64,000 nt of DNA from DASVWZ01 sp963708575 (GCA_963708575.1 CAVPTB010000007.1:1488001-1552000), one strand, 5' to 3'; positions 36,401 to 47,756 are shown, counted from the first letter of the stretch. Notes: a model not told the origin generated them from the sequence alone. Program-made: numbers and translations.

Positions 36401-36717
36401 CAAACAATGCGATGGCGAGTTCCGACGGATTGAATCAACTCCGGACGTTTAAGCTTCCTCGTGTGATCGCCGGCACCGCGTCTGCGGACTTCTTGGTTCG
36501 ACTCGGGTCCGAAGGCAAAATCGACGATGTAAAGTTCGTAAGCGGCTCGGAGGAGCTGAAGAATGCTGCGAAGGCCATGAACGCGGCCGCCATCCGATTC
36601 CCATTTCCCGACAACGGTCCGAGCCGGTTGGTGAGGCGCGGAATTGTCTCTTGTTTCCTTCACAGTGGCTGCACTCTGGTGCTCTATAACCTGGAAGACG
36701 TGAAGTCAGTCGACTAA
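33478..36717 (+). CDS. DUF3857 / transglutaminase-like / TPR protein with TonB-C-like end
   Basis: A 1079-residue exported multidomain protein. The signal peptide (FLFLLCIGVGVLCWQSAS) is followed by a DUF3857 domain to about 240 and a transglutaminase-like domain at about 270-410. The catalytic residues are Cys in NQYGDCKDKHTLLASLL, His in FDHVITAVP and Asp in FLWVDTTTEV. A beta-rich DUF3858-like part follows, then about seven TPR units between 660 and 960 (AIESLKAAAHADPKFVRVWL, AAETMKSALALEPDKARFYA). The last 80 residues (LPRVIAGTASADFLVRLGSE, GKIDDVKFVSG) look like a TonB C-terminal or energy-transducer fold. It is probably a periplasmic peptide-bond remodelling or cross-linking factor. The gene is monocistronic, with glpX starting 82 bases later. 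Confidence 0.88.
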   Translation: MVRFSRRFLFLLCIGVGVLCWQSASQTVSKSPAEKPDYSKEAAVLEQVTTKMAFENDGSSTRQSASRVRIQSEAAVQNFGVLTFPYQSAYETFEIDYVRVIKPDGTAVATPMDDMQDMPSEITRQAPFYSDSREKHVAVKGLSVGDTLEFAGHASTKAFAPGQFWYGYNFSRDTITLNEVLEISVPKRRAIKWRSPGNTPAITVSGDRQVFTWTSSHLQQKSPEEEKKDQEQKTYELGRGRLPAPEVQLSSFQSWEEVAAWYSNLQAERVKPSPEIVAKAAELTKNAPDDDAKVRALYTYVSTQFRYIGIAFGVGRYQPHAAADVLANQYGDCKDKHTLLASLLEAAGIKAYPALINSSHEMSLDVPSPQQFDHVITAVPRGNSFLWVDTTTEVAPFGYLMSVLRGKAALVIPPDKPAALASTPADPPQHPTETFSIDAKLSDDGTLEGKMEQSATALDAEVILRLAFRRVPMTQWKDLAQGMARAEGYAGDVSNVIASSPEKTEEPFRLSYNYTRKDFPDWQNRRIAIALPPILLPQTDTKPSDPVWLGSPQEFHYQSRIQLPKGYSPELPDNVNLIQDFAEYHTTYSAKGDVLISEHRLITKQSQVALAEYDAYKNFAKKVAADYDIYVSLAVTNSPTPARNARQQAFSNLPLSDNADAIRAYNDATEKMKSNDMPGAIESLKAAAHADPKFVRVWLMLGDTYLFLMKDKDAALDTLRKGYAANPDEPLISKELVSVLMAQEKYEDAVAVLRERAKANPQNTETLSALAGALSSNKQYSEAAETMKSALALEPDKARFYAELGSIYLKAKDEEKSSEAFKKALALDPRPVMYNDIAYMMADAEKNLPLSLEWAQKAVREEEEASAKVQLSTLKLEDLGPTSSLAAFWDTLGWVYFRMKNYDLAEKYLNAAWSLAPAEVIGEHLGQAYEDNHKVKLALQTYQMALYRLRLRGTNGPSATRLTAKIQKISGGQPTNNAMASSDGLNQLRTFKLPRVIAGTASADFLVRLGSEGKIDDVKFVSGSEELKNAAKAMNAAAIRFPFPDNGPSRLVRRGIVSCFLHSGCTLVLYNLEDVKSVD

Positions 36718-36799
36718 CCGCAGCTCCTGATCCCCCGCGACTTTCCCTGAGGCGCCAATTAGCGGTATAGTCTCTTTCCGGTGCTGTGCGGAGGCAATT

Positions 36800-37852
36800 A
36801 TGGCTACCCCTACTCATCCTCAAACAAAAGAAGCTAAAGAAGCGAAGGTGCGTTCGTTTGGCGAGAACATTGAGAGCGACCTGGCGTCGCGGTTTTTGCG
36901 CGTGGTGGAGACGGCGGCGATCGCGTCGGCGCGGACTATGGGCCAGGGAGAGGGAAAGCTTTCTGACCAAGTGGCGGTCGAAGCCATGCGCCACACCATG
37001 GACAGCATTCCAATGCGGGGAACGATTGTTATCGGCGAGGGCGAGCGCGACGAGGCCCCTATGCTCTACATCGGCGAGCACGTTGGCGCGGAGTTTCCGG
37101 ATGGGCGAGAGGTTCCGGAGGTCGACATTGCAGTCGATCCGCTGGAAGGCACCAATCTGTGCGCGACAGGTGCGCCGGGATCGATTACGGTTTTGGCGGC
37201 GGCGGAGCGTGGCGGCTTGCTGAATGCGCCGGACTGCTACATGGAAAAGATTGTGGTTGGGCCATCGTGCAAGAATGCCGTGGACCTGGATGCGCCGGTC
37301 TCGCAAAACCTGAAAAATATCGCGAAGCGGTTGGAACGGGACGTGGAAGATCTCGTCGTCATTGTTCTGGACCGGCCGCGGCATGAAAAACTGATCTCGG
37401 AAATTCGGGCGGCTGGAGCGCGCATCAAGTTGATTAGCGACGGCGATCTTTCGGCGGGCATTGCATCCGCCGTTATCGGCACGGGCGTTCACGCGGTCAT
37501 GGGATCGGGCGGCGCGCCGGAAGGCGTGATCACTGCCGCTGCTATCCGTTGTTTGAACGGATATATGCAGGGCCGACTCATCATCAACAAACCGGAGTTG
37601 GAAGAGCGAATTGCGAAGATGGGGATCAAGGACAAGAACCGCGTTTATGAAGCTGAAGATTTGGCGCCGGGAAAGCAGCTCATTTTTGCCGCGACCGGGG
37701 TGACCGAGGGCGCACTACTGCAGGGCGTACGCTTCTTTGGCGAAGGTACGCGGACCCACTCGATTATTCTGACGTATCGCACCGGGAAGGTGCGGTTCAT
37801 TGACAGCATCCACTTAGAGAAATCGCCGGATGTGAAGGTGCGGTTCGCGTAG
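36800..37852 (+). CDS. glpX: Class II fructose-1,6-bisphosphatase
   Basis: A 350-residue cytoplasmic enzyme that dephosphorylates fructose 1,6-bisphosphate in gluconeogenesis (or sedoheptulose bisphosphate). Class II (GlpX) motifs are plain: metal-site VIGEGERDEAPMLYIGE, EVDIAVDPLEGTNLCATG, DRPRHEKLISEIRAAG, LISDGDLSAGIA and GSGGAPEGVITAAAIRCLNG. Length fits the family (320-350). The short Lys-rich head is ordinary. It is convergent to menC, 48 bases between stops, with no strong terminator in between. Confidence 0.97.
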   Translation: MATPTHPQTKEAKEAKVRSFGENIESDLASRFLRVVETAAIASARTMGQGEGKLSDQVAVEAMRHTMDSIPMRGTIVIGEGERDEAPMLYIGEHVGAEFPDGREVPEVDIAVDPLEGTNLCATGAPGSITVLAAAERGGLLNAPDCYMEKIVVGPSCKNAVDLDAPVSQNLKNIAKRLERDVEDLVVIVLDRPRHEKLISEIRAAGARIKLISDGDLSAGIASAVIGTGVHAVMGSGGAPEGVITAAAIRCLNGYMQGRLIINKPELEERIAKMGIKDKNRVYEAEDLAPGKQLIFAATGVTEGALLQGVRFFGEGTRTHSIILTYRTGKVRFIDSIHLEKSPDVKVRFA

Positions 37853-37900
37853 AAGGTTTCGAAAACAACCAGGTACGGGATCGGCAGGATTCGGTCTGTG

Positions 37901-39010
37901 TCACTGCCGGATTTCTTCTTTGCGCTTGGTCAACTTCTCTATGAGATGCTCGCGCACGCGATATCCGGTTCCGGGTTCGTTCTTGATGGCGATGATGCCT
38001 TGCGGCGAGACCTCGACCTCCGGGTCGATGATATCTTCCTTCCAATAGCGCTTCGAAGCCGACACATCACCGGGGAGACGGAAGTTTTCCAGCGTGGAGA
38101 GAGCGATATTGTGGGCACGTCCGACGCCCGACTCCAGCATGCCTCCGCACCAGACTGGGACTTTTTGCGCGGCGCAAACGTCGTGCACTTTCTTGGCTTC
38201 GCTGAATCCACCGACACGTCCGACTTTGATGTTGATGATTCGACAGGCAGCGGTTTCGACGGCCTGGGCGGCGTCTCTGGCGTGACGAATCGATTCGTCC
38301 AGACAGATCGCAGTCCGCAGTTGTGTTTGCAGGCGCGAATGGTAATAGATGTCATCGTTCCATAGCGGTTGCTCGATCATCAGCAAGTTGAACTGATCAA
38401 ATTCACGGAGATGCTCGGTCTGATCCAGGCGGTAAGCGGAGTTGGCATCGACACTGAGAACGATTTCTGGCCAACGGGATCGAACCCGCTCGAGGACGTT
38501 GATGTCCCAACCGGGCTTGACTTTGATTTTGATGCGACGATATCCGGCGGACAGCTCGATCTGGATTTTCTCCAACAACTGTTCGATCGAATCCTGAATG
38601 CCGATGGAGACACCGCATTGAATCTCGTTCAGCGTGCCTCCGAGCAATTGCCACAGGGGAACCTGCTTCTGGCGAGCTTCCGCGTCCCAAAGGGCGTTCT
38701 CGATAGCGGCTTTGGCCATGGGATGCCCGGTCACCTTCGCCATGAGCGACGATGAGTCCCGGCCCGAAGCGACGGCATGCCCGAGAACCATCGGAGCCAG
38801 ATAGCGCTGAATCGTGATCCAGGAGGAGTCGAACCACTCAGAACTGTAGAACGGAGACGCATCGGAGACGCACTCGGCCCAGCCGGCAACGCCGTCGCAG
38901 TGCACCGTGACCAGCAGAATGCGGCGGTCGTAGATGCGTCCAAAGCTCGTCTCGAAAAAATGGACGAGCGGCATGTGAACTTCACGCAGAGTAATGCCTT
39001 CTATTTTCAT
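37901..39010 (-). CDS. menC: o-Succinylbenzoate synthase (MenC type 2) / N-acylamino acid racemase
   Basis: A 369-residue enolase-superfamily enzyme. It dehydrates SHCHC to o-succinylbenzoate in menaquinone synthesis, and members often also racemise N-succinylamino acids. The catalytic lysine pair is in KIKVKPGWD, metal ligands in LSVDANSAYR, MIEQPLW and CLDESI, and the second lysine in IINIKVGRVGG. CGGMLESGVGRAHNIALSTL is a type-2 MenC signature. ATG 39010 is chosen over an in-frame GTG at 39025; neither has a ribosome site. A GNAT gene of the kind often found next to menC lies upstream, and that link supports the name. Confidence 0.93.
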   Translation of the reverse strand: MKIEGITLREVHMPLVHFFETSFGRIYDRRILLVTVHCDGVAGWAECVSDASPFYSSEWFDSSWITIQRYLAPMVLGHAVASGRDSSSLMAKVTGHPMAKAAIENALWDAEARQKQVPLWQLLGGTLNEIQCGVSIGIQDSIEQLLEKIQIELSAGYRRIKIKVKPGWDINVLERVRSRWPEIVLSVDANSAYRLDQTEHLREFDQFNLLMIEQPLWNDDIYYHSRLQTQLRTAICLDESIRHARDAAQAVETAACRIINIKVGRVGGFSEAKKVHDVCAAQKVPVWCGGMLESGVGRAHNIALSTLENFRLPGDVSASKRYWKEDIIDPEVEVSPQGIIAIKNEPGTGYRVREHLIEKLTKRKEEIRQ

Positions 39011-39082
39011 TAAACAGTCCGGCACCGGCGGAAAGAACGAGGAGAAGGGAGTCTCTTGATTTCCGCCTGAAGTTTTTTCAGC

Positions 39083-39859
39083 TCAGCTTACATGCGCCTC
39101 ATAGAACCAGTTTTCATCCCATCGACCAAGGAGGAATGCTCCCTTGCCCTGAGGGTCGCGCTCGTACCCTAACACAGTCAAGCCGCGGATGAAGGCATTT
39201 GTCAGGAGATCACGATTACGGTCTTGAACCTGTTGGGCTCGATCACGATGCGCGGGCGAAGCCTTCCATTCATAGATCTGGGAGGGTACCTCGACCTTTT
39301 CGAGAGCAGTGAAGCCGGGATGCCGAGCAGAGGTGAGGAGACCTTGGACGCGCTTCGACTTCAGCCACCACTCGGCCACCAAACGATCGCTGGGCAAACC
39401 TCCCTGGAGTGGGGACGAGGTGATGCCGTATTGATTGGGGTTGTAGCGCCGGGAAATGGCACCCAGCTTTTCGATATTCAGATAGGCATTTTTGATTTCC
39501 AGAGGATCAAAGGTCCATTCGATCAGTTCGAAGCCGCGAGCGAGAGCGTCGTCGCGTTGAAAAAACTTGATGCGGCGGCCGAGCCCACGGTTACGAAATT
39601 CCTGACGAACCGCGAGCATGTGAGAATGCAGGTACGAGTGTCCACCACGGTGACCCGGCAAGGCCAACGCGAAGGCAATCATATTGCGGCCTTCGAAGGC
39701 CCCGATGACCTGGCCGCCAATTTTCTCCGCCACAACAAACATGCGTACCGGCACCAGTTCAATATCGCTGAAGCGCCAAACTTCTTTCTGCAAAGCCAGG
39801 CAGGCTTGCATTTCTTCCAAGGTGTAACATTTTCTGATCTGGATGGAGTCGGCGGTCAC
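39083..39859 (-). CDS. GNAT-type acyltransferase (COG3375-like), menC neighbour
   Basis: A 258-residue protein with a GNAT fold in its first 150 residues. The acyl-CoA loop is HMLAVRQEFRNRGLGRRIKF, preceded by strands FVVAEKIGGQVIGAFEG and FALALPG. The C-terminal 100 residues are specific to the COG3375 group (RYNPNQYGITSSPLQGGLPS, RLVAEWWLKSKRV). Genes of this group often sit beside menC-type racemases, and an acyl-transfer step that makes the N-acyl substrate is an inference from that pairing. Its start overlaps the mazG stop by four bases (ATGA), so it is co-translated with mazG, and menC follows 72 bases later. Confidence 0.85.
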   Translation of the reverse strand: MTADSIQIRKCYTLEEMQACLALQKEVWRFSDIELVPVRMFVVAEKIGGQVIGAFEGRNMIAFALALPGHRGGHSYLHSHMLAVRQEFRNRGLGRRIKFFQRDDALARGFELIEWTFDPLEIKNAYLNIEKLGAISRRYNPNQYGITSSPLQGGLPSDRLVAEWWLKSKRVQGLLTSARHPGFTALEKVEVPSQIYEWKASPAHRDRAQQVQDRNRDLLTNAFIRGLTVLGYERDPQGKGAFLLGRWDENWFYEAHVS

Positions 39860-40761
39860 TGCCCTGCCCGCTCCTCTTGTTTGGCTTGTTGCCAGAGAGC
39901 TTCAAGTTCTTCGGTGGTCGCTTGCTGCGGGGTCCGGCCAGTGGTCTTAAGATTTAGCTCCATCCATTGAAAGCGGCGTTTGAACTTGCGATTGGTTTTT
40001 CGCAGGGCAGACTCGGAGTCGAGCGATAGATAGCGAGCGATATTTACCAGGACGAAAAACAGATCGCCGACTTCATCTTCCAGGCGCTCGCGTAATTCCG
40101 CGCTGATTTCCGTACGGCCGGAGCCAGCGACACCACGGCCCGGCGGTTGCGGACCGGGTTCGGGAAACAATGCGAGTTGTTCCCGCAATTCGGCGGTCTC
40201 TTCCTTCAACTTATCGAAAAGGCCGTCGATATTGGGCCAATCGAAACCGACGCGGGCCGCTCGGGAACTGAGTTTGTGCGCCTCCATCAAGGAAGGCATG
40301 GCGGTGGAAACTCCCGCCAGAACGGAGTCACGATGATCGTCTTCCTGCGTGGAGCTGCCTGGTTCAGAGGCCAGGCGTTTTTTCTTCTCCTCTGCCTTGA
40401 TGGCTTCCCAGTTGCGCAAGACCTCGGAAGAGGTATCCGCCTTTACGTCTCCGAACACGTGCGGGTGACGATGGATGAGCTTGGCGGAGAGCCGGTCAAG
40501 GACATCGTCGATAGAGAACGTTCCCTGCTCCTGGGACATTTCCGAATAGAACAGTACCTGCAGCAGAAGGTCGCCGAGTTCGCCTTTTAGTTCGTCCCAA
40601 TCACGATTGTCGATGGCTTCGAGAACTTCGTAGGCTTCTTCAAGGGTGTAGGGCTTGATGGAATCGAAGGTCTGTTCGCGGTCCCAAGGACATCCGCCGG
40701 GGGCGCGCAGGCGCGCCATAATTGATACCGCACGTTCGAAACGTTCGCCAGTGGTTGGCAT
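39856..40761 (-). CDS. mazG: Nucleoside triphosphate pyrophosphohydrolase MazG
   Basis: A 301-residue cytoplasmic pyrophosphohydrolase that converts dNTPs and NTPs to monophosphates. Two MazG domains are present. The N-terminal one reads LRAPGGCPWDREQTFDSIKP, EEAYEVLEAI and ELKGELGDLLLQVLFYSEM. The C-terminal one has AARVGFDWPNIDGLFDKLKE, EETAELREQL and LEDEVGDLFFVLVNIARYL. EExxE and ExxD metal ligands are intact in both. A Pro/Gly-rich spacer (EPGPQPPGRGVAGSG) near residue 212 is longer than in E. coli MazG (263 residues). It is the first gene of a likely three-gene operon with the GNAT and menC genes. Confidence 0.95.
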   Translation of the reverse strand: MPTTGERFERAVSIMARLRAPGGCPWDREQTFDSIKPYTLEEAYEVLEAIDNRDWDELKGELGDLLLQVLFYSEMSQEQGTFSIDDVLDRLSAKLIHRHPHVFGDVKADTSSEVLRNWEAIKAEEKKKRLASEPGSSTQEDDHRDSVLAGVSTAMPSLMEAHKLSSRAARVGFDWPNIDGLFDKLKEETAELREQLALFPEPGPQPPGRGVAGSGRTEISAELRERLEDEVGDLFFVLVNIARYLSLDSESALRKTNRKFKRRFQWMELNLKTTGRTPQQATTEELEALWQQAKQEERAGQ

Positions 40762-40814
40762 GTGATGCCCTTCACTGTAAATGAGGGGCTACAGCGCAGG
40801 CAATGATCCAAGGG

Positions 40815-41510
40815 TCAAGCGCTAGCTGGTTGTGGAGCGAGCTGATCCTTATTGAGTGGACTACGGAAGGTGCGAATCATGAGGGCGATTTCGTCAGAAA
40901 TGATTCCCTCGACGCCCCAGCGAGCGAAACGCAACATAGATTCCTGATTGTTCACTGTCCAGACAAAAACCTGCTTGCCGGCGTCATGCAGATCATCGAA
41001 CAATTCGCGACGCGCTAACGAATGGTGCAGTATGAGGTATTGCACGGGCAACTTAGGCCATATCTGTAATTCGTCCTGCCGATCGCAGATGAAGCCCAGG
41101 GGAATATTGGGGCTGCGTAAAGTTAAACTCTCAAGAATGTCGACAGAAAAAGAGGAGACCACATAGCCCCGCTCCGGGAAGTGCTGGGCGAGGGCGATGA
41201 GAAGTTCGGATTCGGCACCTGGCACTTTGATTTCGATATCGATGAAGGCCCGTTTCGCGTAGCGGCCGAGAACGTCCTTGAGCAGCGGCAGATAGCTTAA
41301 TTCTTCAGGTTGCGCTCGTGCGACATCGATCCCGTTTACCTTGGGGTCGTGGCAAATCACCGCGCGACCGCAACCTTTCAGTCGCACATCCAGTTCGATG
41401 CCATCGCAACCCTGCTTGAGCGCAGCGTCAAACGATTGCAGAGTGTTTTCGGCAAGGGGACCTCCCGCGCCTGACCCGCGATGTCCCAGCAGTAAAGGAG
41501 CCGTGGGCAT
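40815..41510 (-). CDS. Glycerophosphodiester phosphodiesterase
   Basis: A 231-residue GDPD-family enzyme that cleaves glycerophosphodiesters to glycerol 3-phosphate and an alcohol. Metal and catalytic residues are in LLGHRGSGAGGPLAENTLQS, GIELDVRLKG, VICHDPKVNG and FIDIEIKV. The C-terminus has VFVWTVNNQESMLRFARWGV then EGIISDE, typical of the family. ATG 41510 gives a protein starting directly at the barrel. An in-frame TTG at 41585, abutting the upstream stop (TAATTG), would add a 25-residue hydrophobic head and is possible if translation is coupled. It is probably cytoplasmic. It lies in a run of minus-strand genes between uvrA and mazG. Confidence 0.9.
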   Translation of the reverse strand: MPTAPLLLGHRGSGAGGPLAENTLQSFDAALKQGCDGIELDVRLKGCGRAVICHDPKVNGIDVARAQPEELSYLPLLKDVLGRYAKRAFIDIEIKVPGAESELLIALAQHFPERGYVVSSFSVDILESLTLRSPNIPLGFICDRQDELQIWPKLPVQYLILHHSLARRELFDDLHDAGKQVFVWTVNNQESMLRFARWGVEGIISDEIALMIRTFRSPLNKDQLAPQPASA

Positions 41511-41585
41511 TTCAGAAAAGTGTACGCCACAAAAAGGAGCTACTTGGATGAATATTGCGTGAATGACTATCCATAGTAGTTTCAA

Positions 41586-41894
41586 TTAGTCCAAATCGAA
41601 ATCGCGGATGGGCTTGCCGGTATCGGGAGACTCTTTCGCTTTCCTGACCGCTTCCTGAAATTTCTTTTCCAGAAGGTTGGAAGCATTTTTTTGGGCTTCC
41701 ACGGATTGGCGAAAGATCGAGTCGCGGCGGTTGTCTTGTTCCTTCATGGCGCGGGCGGCTTCCTCAATGTCGTTGAACATCTTGGGCTTGACCGCTGCGG
41801 TATGCGCGATCACCGCGTGAGTCTCCGGATCGATTTTCAGGACCGCATTACAGCACGGACAAGTAACCTCGAACAGTGAAGGCTTTCCCGCCAT
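41586..41894 (-). CDS. Small zinc-ribbon protein of unknown function
   Basis: A 102-residue protein. Its N-terminus reads FEVTCPCCNAVLKIDPETHA, a CxxC pair as in half of a zinc ribbon; there is no second CxxC. The rest is a charged helical region (AARAMKEQDNRRDSIFRQSV, LEKKFQEAVRKAKESP), likely a coiled coil, with an acidic end DFDLD. ATG 41894 is preferred because residues before it are not family-like; another ATG is at 41912. I recall similar short proteins in acidobacterial genomes without a known role. It directly precedes the glycerophosphodiesterase gene. Confidence 0.7.
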   Translation of the reverse strand: MAGKPSLFEVTCPCCNAVLKIDPETHAVIAHTAAVKPKMFNDIEEAARAMKEQDNRRDSIFRQSVEAQKNASNLLEKKFQEAVRKAKESPDTGKPIRDFDLD

Positions 41895-41918
41895 GGTTGA
41901 ATCATACCGCAAAAGGAA

Positions 41919-42254
41919 TCAGCGAGGCTGGAGGTGCAAGGGCAGTATGTGGAAGAGATAGAGCATCTCCCAGGCGAGAAGAATGACCGCTACCGCGACG
42001 ACGGTGATGGCGAGTATCTCTCCCAAGTTCAGGCTGGAGCGTCGCGGCTCGAAGCGGCGCGCAATCAGGCCGAGAATGTTGAGCGTGGCAAAGCCGAAAA
42101 CCAACACCCACAGGATGTTGTAGATACTGCCTTTTTTATCGGAAAAATAATCGGAGGATTGCACCGCGATAGCAAGCGATTGGAGGGAGACGACGCCTCC
42201 GGGGATCAGGTATTTTGCGGTGCGAGCCAGCACTGTCGTCAGTGTGGAATCCAT
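41919..42254 (-). CDS. Small membrane protein with three or four hydrophobic segments
   Basis: A 111-residue hydrophobic protein of unknown function. Segments LARTAKYLIPGGVVSLQSLA, IYNILWVLVFGFATLNILGL and ILAITVVAVAVILLAWEMLY can span the membrane, with basic loop RRFEPRR between the second and third. ATG 42254 is preferred over one ten codons earlier because the extra residues are not part of a helix. It lies 24 bases upstream of the zinc-ribbon gene on the same strand. No family is recognised. Confidence 0.6.
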   Translation of the reverse strand: MDSTLTTVLARTAKYLIPGGVVSLQSLAIAVQSSDYFSDKKGSIYNILWVLVFGFATLNILGLIARRFEPRRSSLNLGEILAITVVAVAVILLAWEMLYLFHILPLHLQPR

Positions 42255-42533
42255 GGGCAGAGAGAGCCTTCCCGTCCGAGGCAAGTACCAGCGAAAATAA
42301 ACTTTGATGATACCGTTTTTGCGACTTCAAGTCAGCGTCGAAGGGGCTACGCGGTTCCATGTGTGTAAACCGAGGACCAGGGAAAGAACGACCGATCCCG
42401 GAGCGCAACGGCGGAGGCTGGGAGGCTTTATAATAAAGGTTTCGGCAGCCCCGCCTGAAGCCTCCAGAGGGGGTGGCGCCACGAACAAAGGTCCAATTTT
42501 TGAGGCGGTTACGAGGGAAGAAGCCGCTTGGCG

Positions 42534-45459
<2,926 letters not shown>

Positions 45460-45473
<14 letters not shown>

Positions 45474-46773
45474 GGCCATTTGCGCGCTTTACGCGACATT
45501 AGTGGCCGGTTGCGCGGTAGGTGCCGCGCAAACCACGGGTCGCACCGTCCGGCATTACAAGGTTCCGGATGGTCCAGCCACGCCCCCTGAGTTGACGCAA
45601 GCCGAGGCGGCAATCGAAAAGAAAGATTATGCGGCCGCCGAACCGCTTCTCCAGAAAGTCGTGGCGGCCGATCCGGGAAATTACGAGGCCTGGTTTGATC
45701 TGGGATTTGTCGAGAAAGCCCAGGGCAAGTCGCAGGAAGCGATTGATGCCTACAAGAAATCTGTCGCTGCGAAGCCGGACGTCTTCGAATCGAACCTGAA
45801 TCTGGGGTTGATCCTGGCGAAAACCGGGCAACCGGGGGCGGAACAGTACCTGCGCGCAGCGACAACTCTTACGCCGACAGCGAATGTCGAAGAAGGGCAT
45901 GCGCGGGCGTGGCTGTCATTGGCGCATGTTGTCGAGGGCAGCGATCCAACGGGAGCGATCACCGCGTATCAACGTGCGGCGGAACTTCGCCCCAACGATC
46001 CTGAGCCGAATCTCTCGGCGGGACAGCTTCTCGAAAAACAGAATCGCTTCGCGGACGCGGAACAGGAATACAAGAAGGCCCTGGCGATCGATCCTAAGTC
46101 GGCGGATGCGATCACTGGCCTGGCCAATGTCGCTATGCGCGGACAGCGAATCGCCGACGCTGAAGAACTCCTGCGGAAGCTGGTGGCCCTCCATCCTGAC
46201 GACGCGGCTGCTCGCCGCCAACTGGGCCGCGTGCTGATGGCCGCCGGGCACAATGACGCTGCCCTGCAAGAGTTGCAGGCCGCCGTCAAAATTGATCCAA
46301 GTGATCTATCAACTCATAGAGATCTAGCCGATCTCTACATGACGGAGAAGAAATACGATCTGGCGGCGGCGGAGTATCAAGCGCTGTTGACGGCGAATCC
46401 GAGAGACCCGGAACTCCACCATGCGCTCGGAACGGCCTGGCTCAAGCAAAACAAATATCCGCAGGCGGAGCAGGAATTTCTGATGGCGGTGAAGCTGAAG
46501 CCAGACTTCGGCGCCGCGTACGGGGATTTGGCCGTCGCTGCCGACAGCAATAAGGACTACGAGTTGGCCATTCGGGCAACCGACGCGCGAGCCAAGTTTC
46601 TCCCCGAAATTCCGGTTGGGTATTTTCTGCGCGCAACGGCGTACGATCATCTGCGAGATTACAAAAAGGCGTCGGAGAACTATCATAAGTTTCTGGAAGT
46701 GGCGAACGGGCAGTTTCCCGATCAGGAGTGGCAGGCCAAGCACAGGTTAATAGCGATCGAACCGAAGAAATAA
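45460..46773 (+). CDS. Secreted TPR-repeat protein
   Basis: A 437-residue exported protein. The signal peptide MATTKAICALYATLVAGCAV (end VGAAQ) starts at ATG 45460, overlapping the uvrA stop by 14 bases; an upstream ATG at 45439 is possible. From residue 45 to the end it consists of about eleven TPR units of 34 residues (AEPLLQKVVAADPGNYEAWF, AIDAYKKSVAAKPDVFESNL, AEQEYKKALAIDPKSADAIT). It has no other domain. It is probably a periplasmic assembly or binding scaffold. It is followed two bases later by a small secreted-protein gene, forming an apparent four-gene operon with uvrA upstream. Confidence 0.88.
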
Positions 46774-46774
46774 T

Positions 46775-47214
46775 ATGCGGATTTTTATCATCGTCGCGGT
46801 GTGCCTTGCAGCGGTTTCCGGGCTTGCGTCCGAGAAATCCGACCAAAGCCTGGACCAGCTTGAAGCCAAAGCGAAGCTGCTCGCATGGACGACCGCCCTG
46901 CGCTGTATATCGAGGTCGCCGAGCGGCAACTCAAAAGCACAACCGCGGCCTACAAGGAAGGCAAGACCGAAGACGCGCAGCGCGATTTGCGCGACGTGGT
47001 TCTGTACGCGGGGAAAGCGCGTGACGCGGCGATCCAAACGGGGAAAAAGATCAAGAACATCGAGATTGACGTTCGAAAGATGGCAGAGAAATTACGGGAC
47101 ATCAAGCGCACGGTGAACTTTGAGGACCAAGCTCCGATGGATAGCGCAATCGATGAATTGGAGAAGATCCGCACCGACTTGCTGTCTCACATGTTCAGCA
47201 AAGGCGGCCGGTAA
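46775..47214 (+). CDS. Small secreted helical protein, one frameshift
   Basis: About 146 residues after correction. ATG 46775 starts a signal peptide (MRIFIIVAVCLAAVSGLA). That frame runs only to about AKAKLLA and then becomes basic and unrelated, while from 46885 another frame reads DDRPALYIEVAERQLKSTTA, VVLYAGKARDAAIQTGKKIK and DQAPMDSAIDELEKIRTDLL to a stop at 47214. Together they make a normal helical acidobacterial secreted protein, so one base is missing near 46880. Function is unknown. It abuts the TPR gene and its stop overlaps the start of the next gene (TAATG). Confidence 0.65.
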
Positions 47215-47741
47215 TGACCGGGAAGCGGCTATGGCGGGCGGTGGTTTTGCTTTCGCTGCTGACGCAGCTGGTTTGGAGCCAGGCCCGGCGTGAGCCGCTT
47301 ACCGGTGGGGAGATCGACGAACTGCGCGATGCGGCGCAAGATCCCGAGACCCGGCTGAAGTCGTTTGTAAAGTTCGCGCGCACCCGGCTGACCGCGCTCG
47401 ATCAAGTGCGGTCCGATCCGAAGGTGACCGACCGCGCTCAGCAGACGCACGACAAATTACAGGATTTCGTCGACATTTATGACGAACTGAACGACAACAT
47501 CGACACCTTTCTGGACCGGAAATCCGATCTACGCAAACCTTTGAAAGTTGTGATTGAGGCAGATACCGAATTCCAGGCGGAACTGCGCGCGCTCAAGAGT
47601 TCAGCCAACAGTTCTCCGGCTGAAGCGGCGCAATACGAGTTTCTGCTAAATACCGCGGTAGACAGCGTGGACACCGGAGTGACGGATCACCGCAAACTGC
47701 TTGCAGAGCAGGAAGAGGCGGCGAAGCACAAGAAGAAGTAG
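47214..47741 (+). CDS. Secreted helical protein of unknown function
   Basis: A 175-residue exported protein. The signal peptide (LWRAVVLLSLLTQLVWSQA) is followed by an all-helical, highly charged body with motifs ETRLKSFVKFARTRLTALDQ, DKLQDFVDIYDELNDNID and a Lys-rich end AAKHKKK. The start ATG overlaps the TAA of the previous gene, so translation is coupled. It is a paired partner of the preceding small protein, and both are followed by a clear hairpin. No function is known to me. Confidence 0.7.
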   Translation: MTGKRLWRAVVLLSLLTQLVWSQARREPLTGGEIDELRDAAQDPETRLKSFVKFARTRLTALDQVRSDPKVTDRAQQTHDKLQDFVDIYDELNDNIDTFLDRKSDLRKPLKVVIEADTEFQAELRALKSSANSSPAEAAQYEFLLNTAVDSVDTGVTDHRKLLAEQEEAAKHKKK

Positions 47742-47756
47742 GCGGGAAATAAAGAT

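Noticed and set aside
36449..37492. A 347-codon minus-strand frame
   Set aside because: Antisense to the DUF3857 gene end and glpX, which are both well supported.
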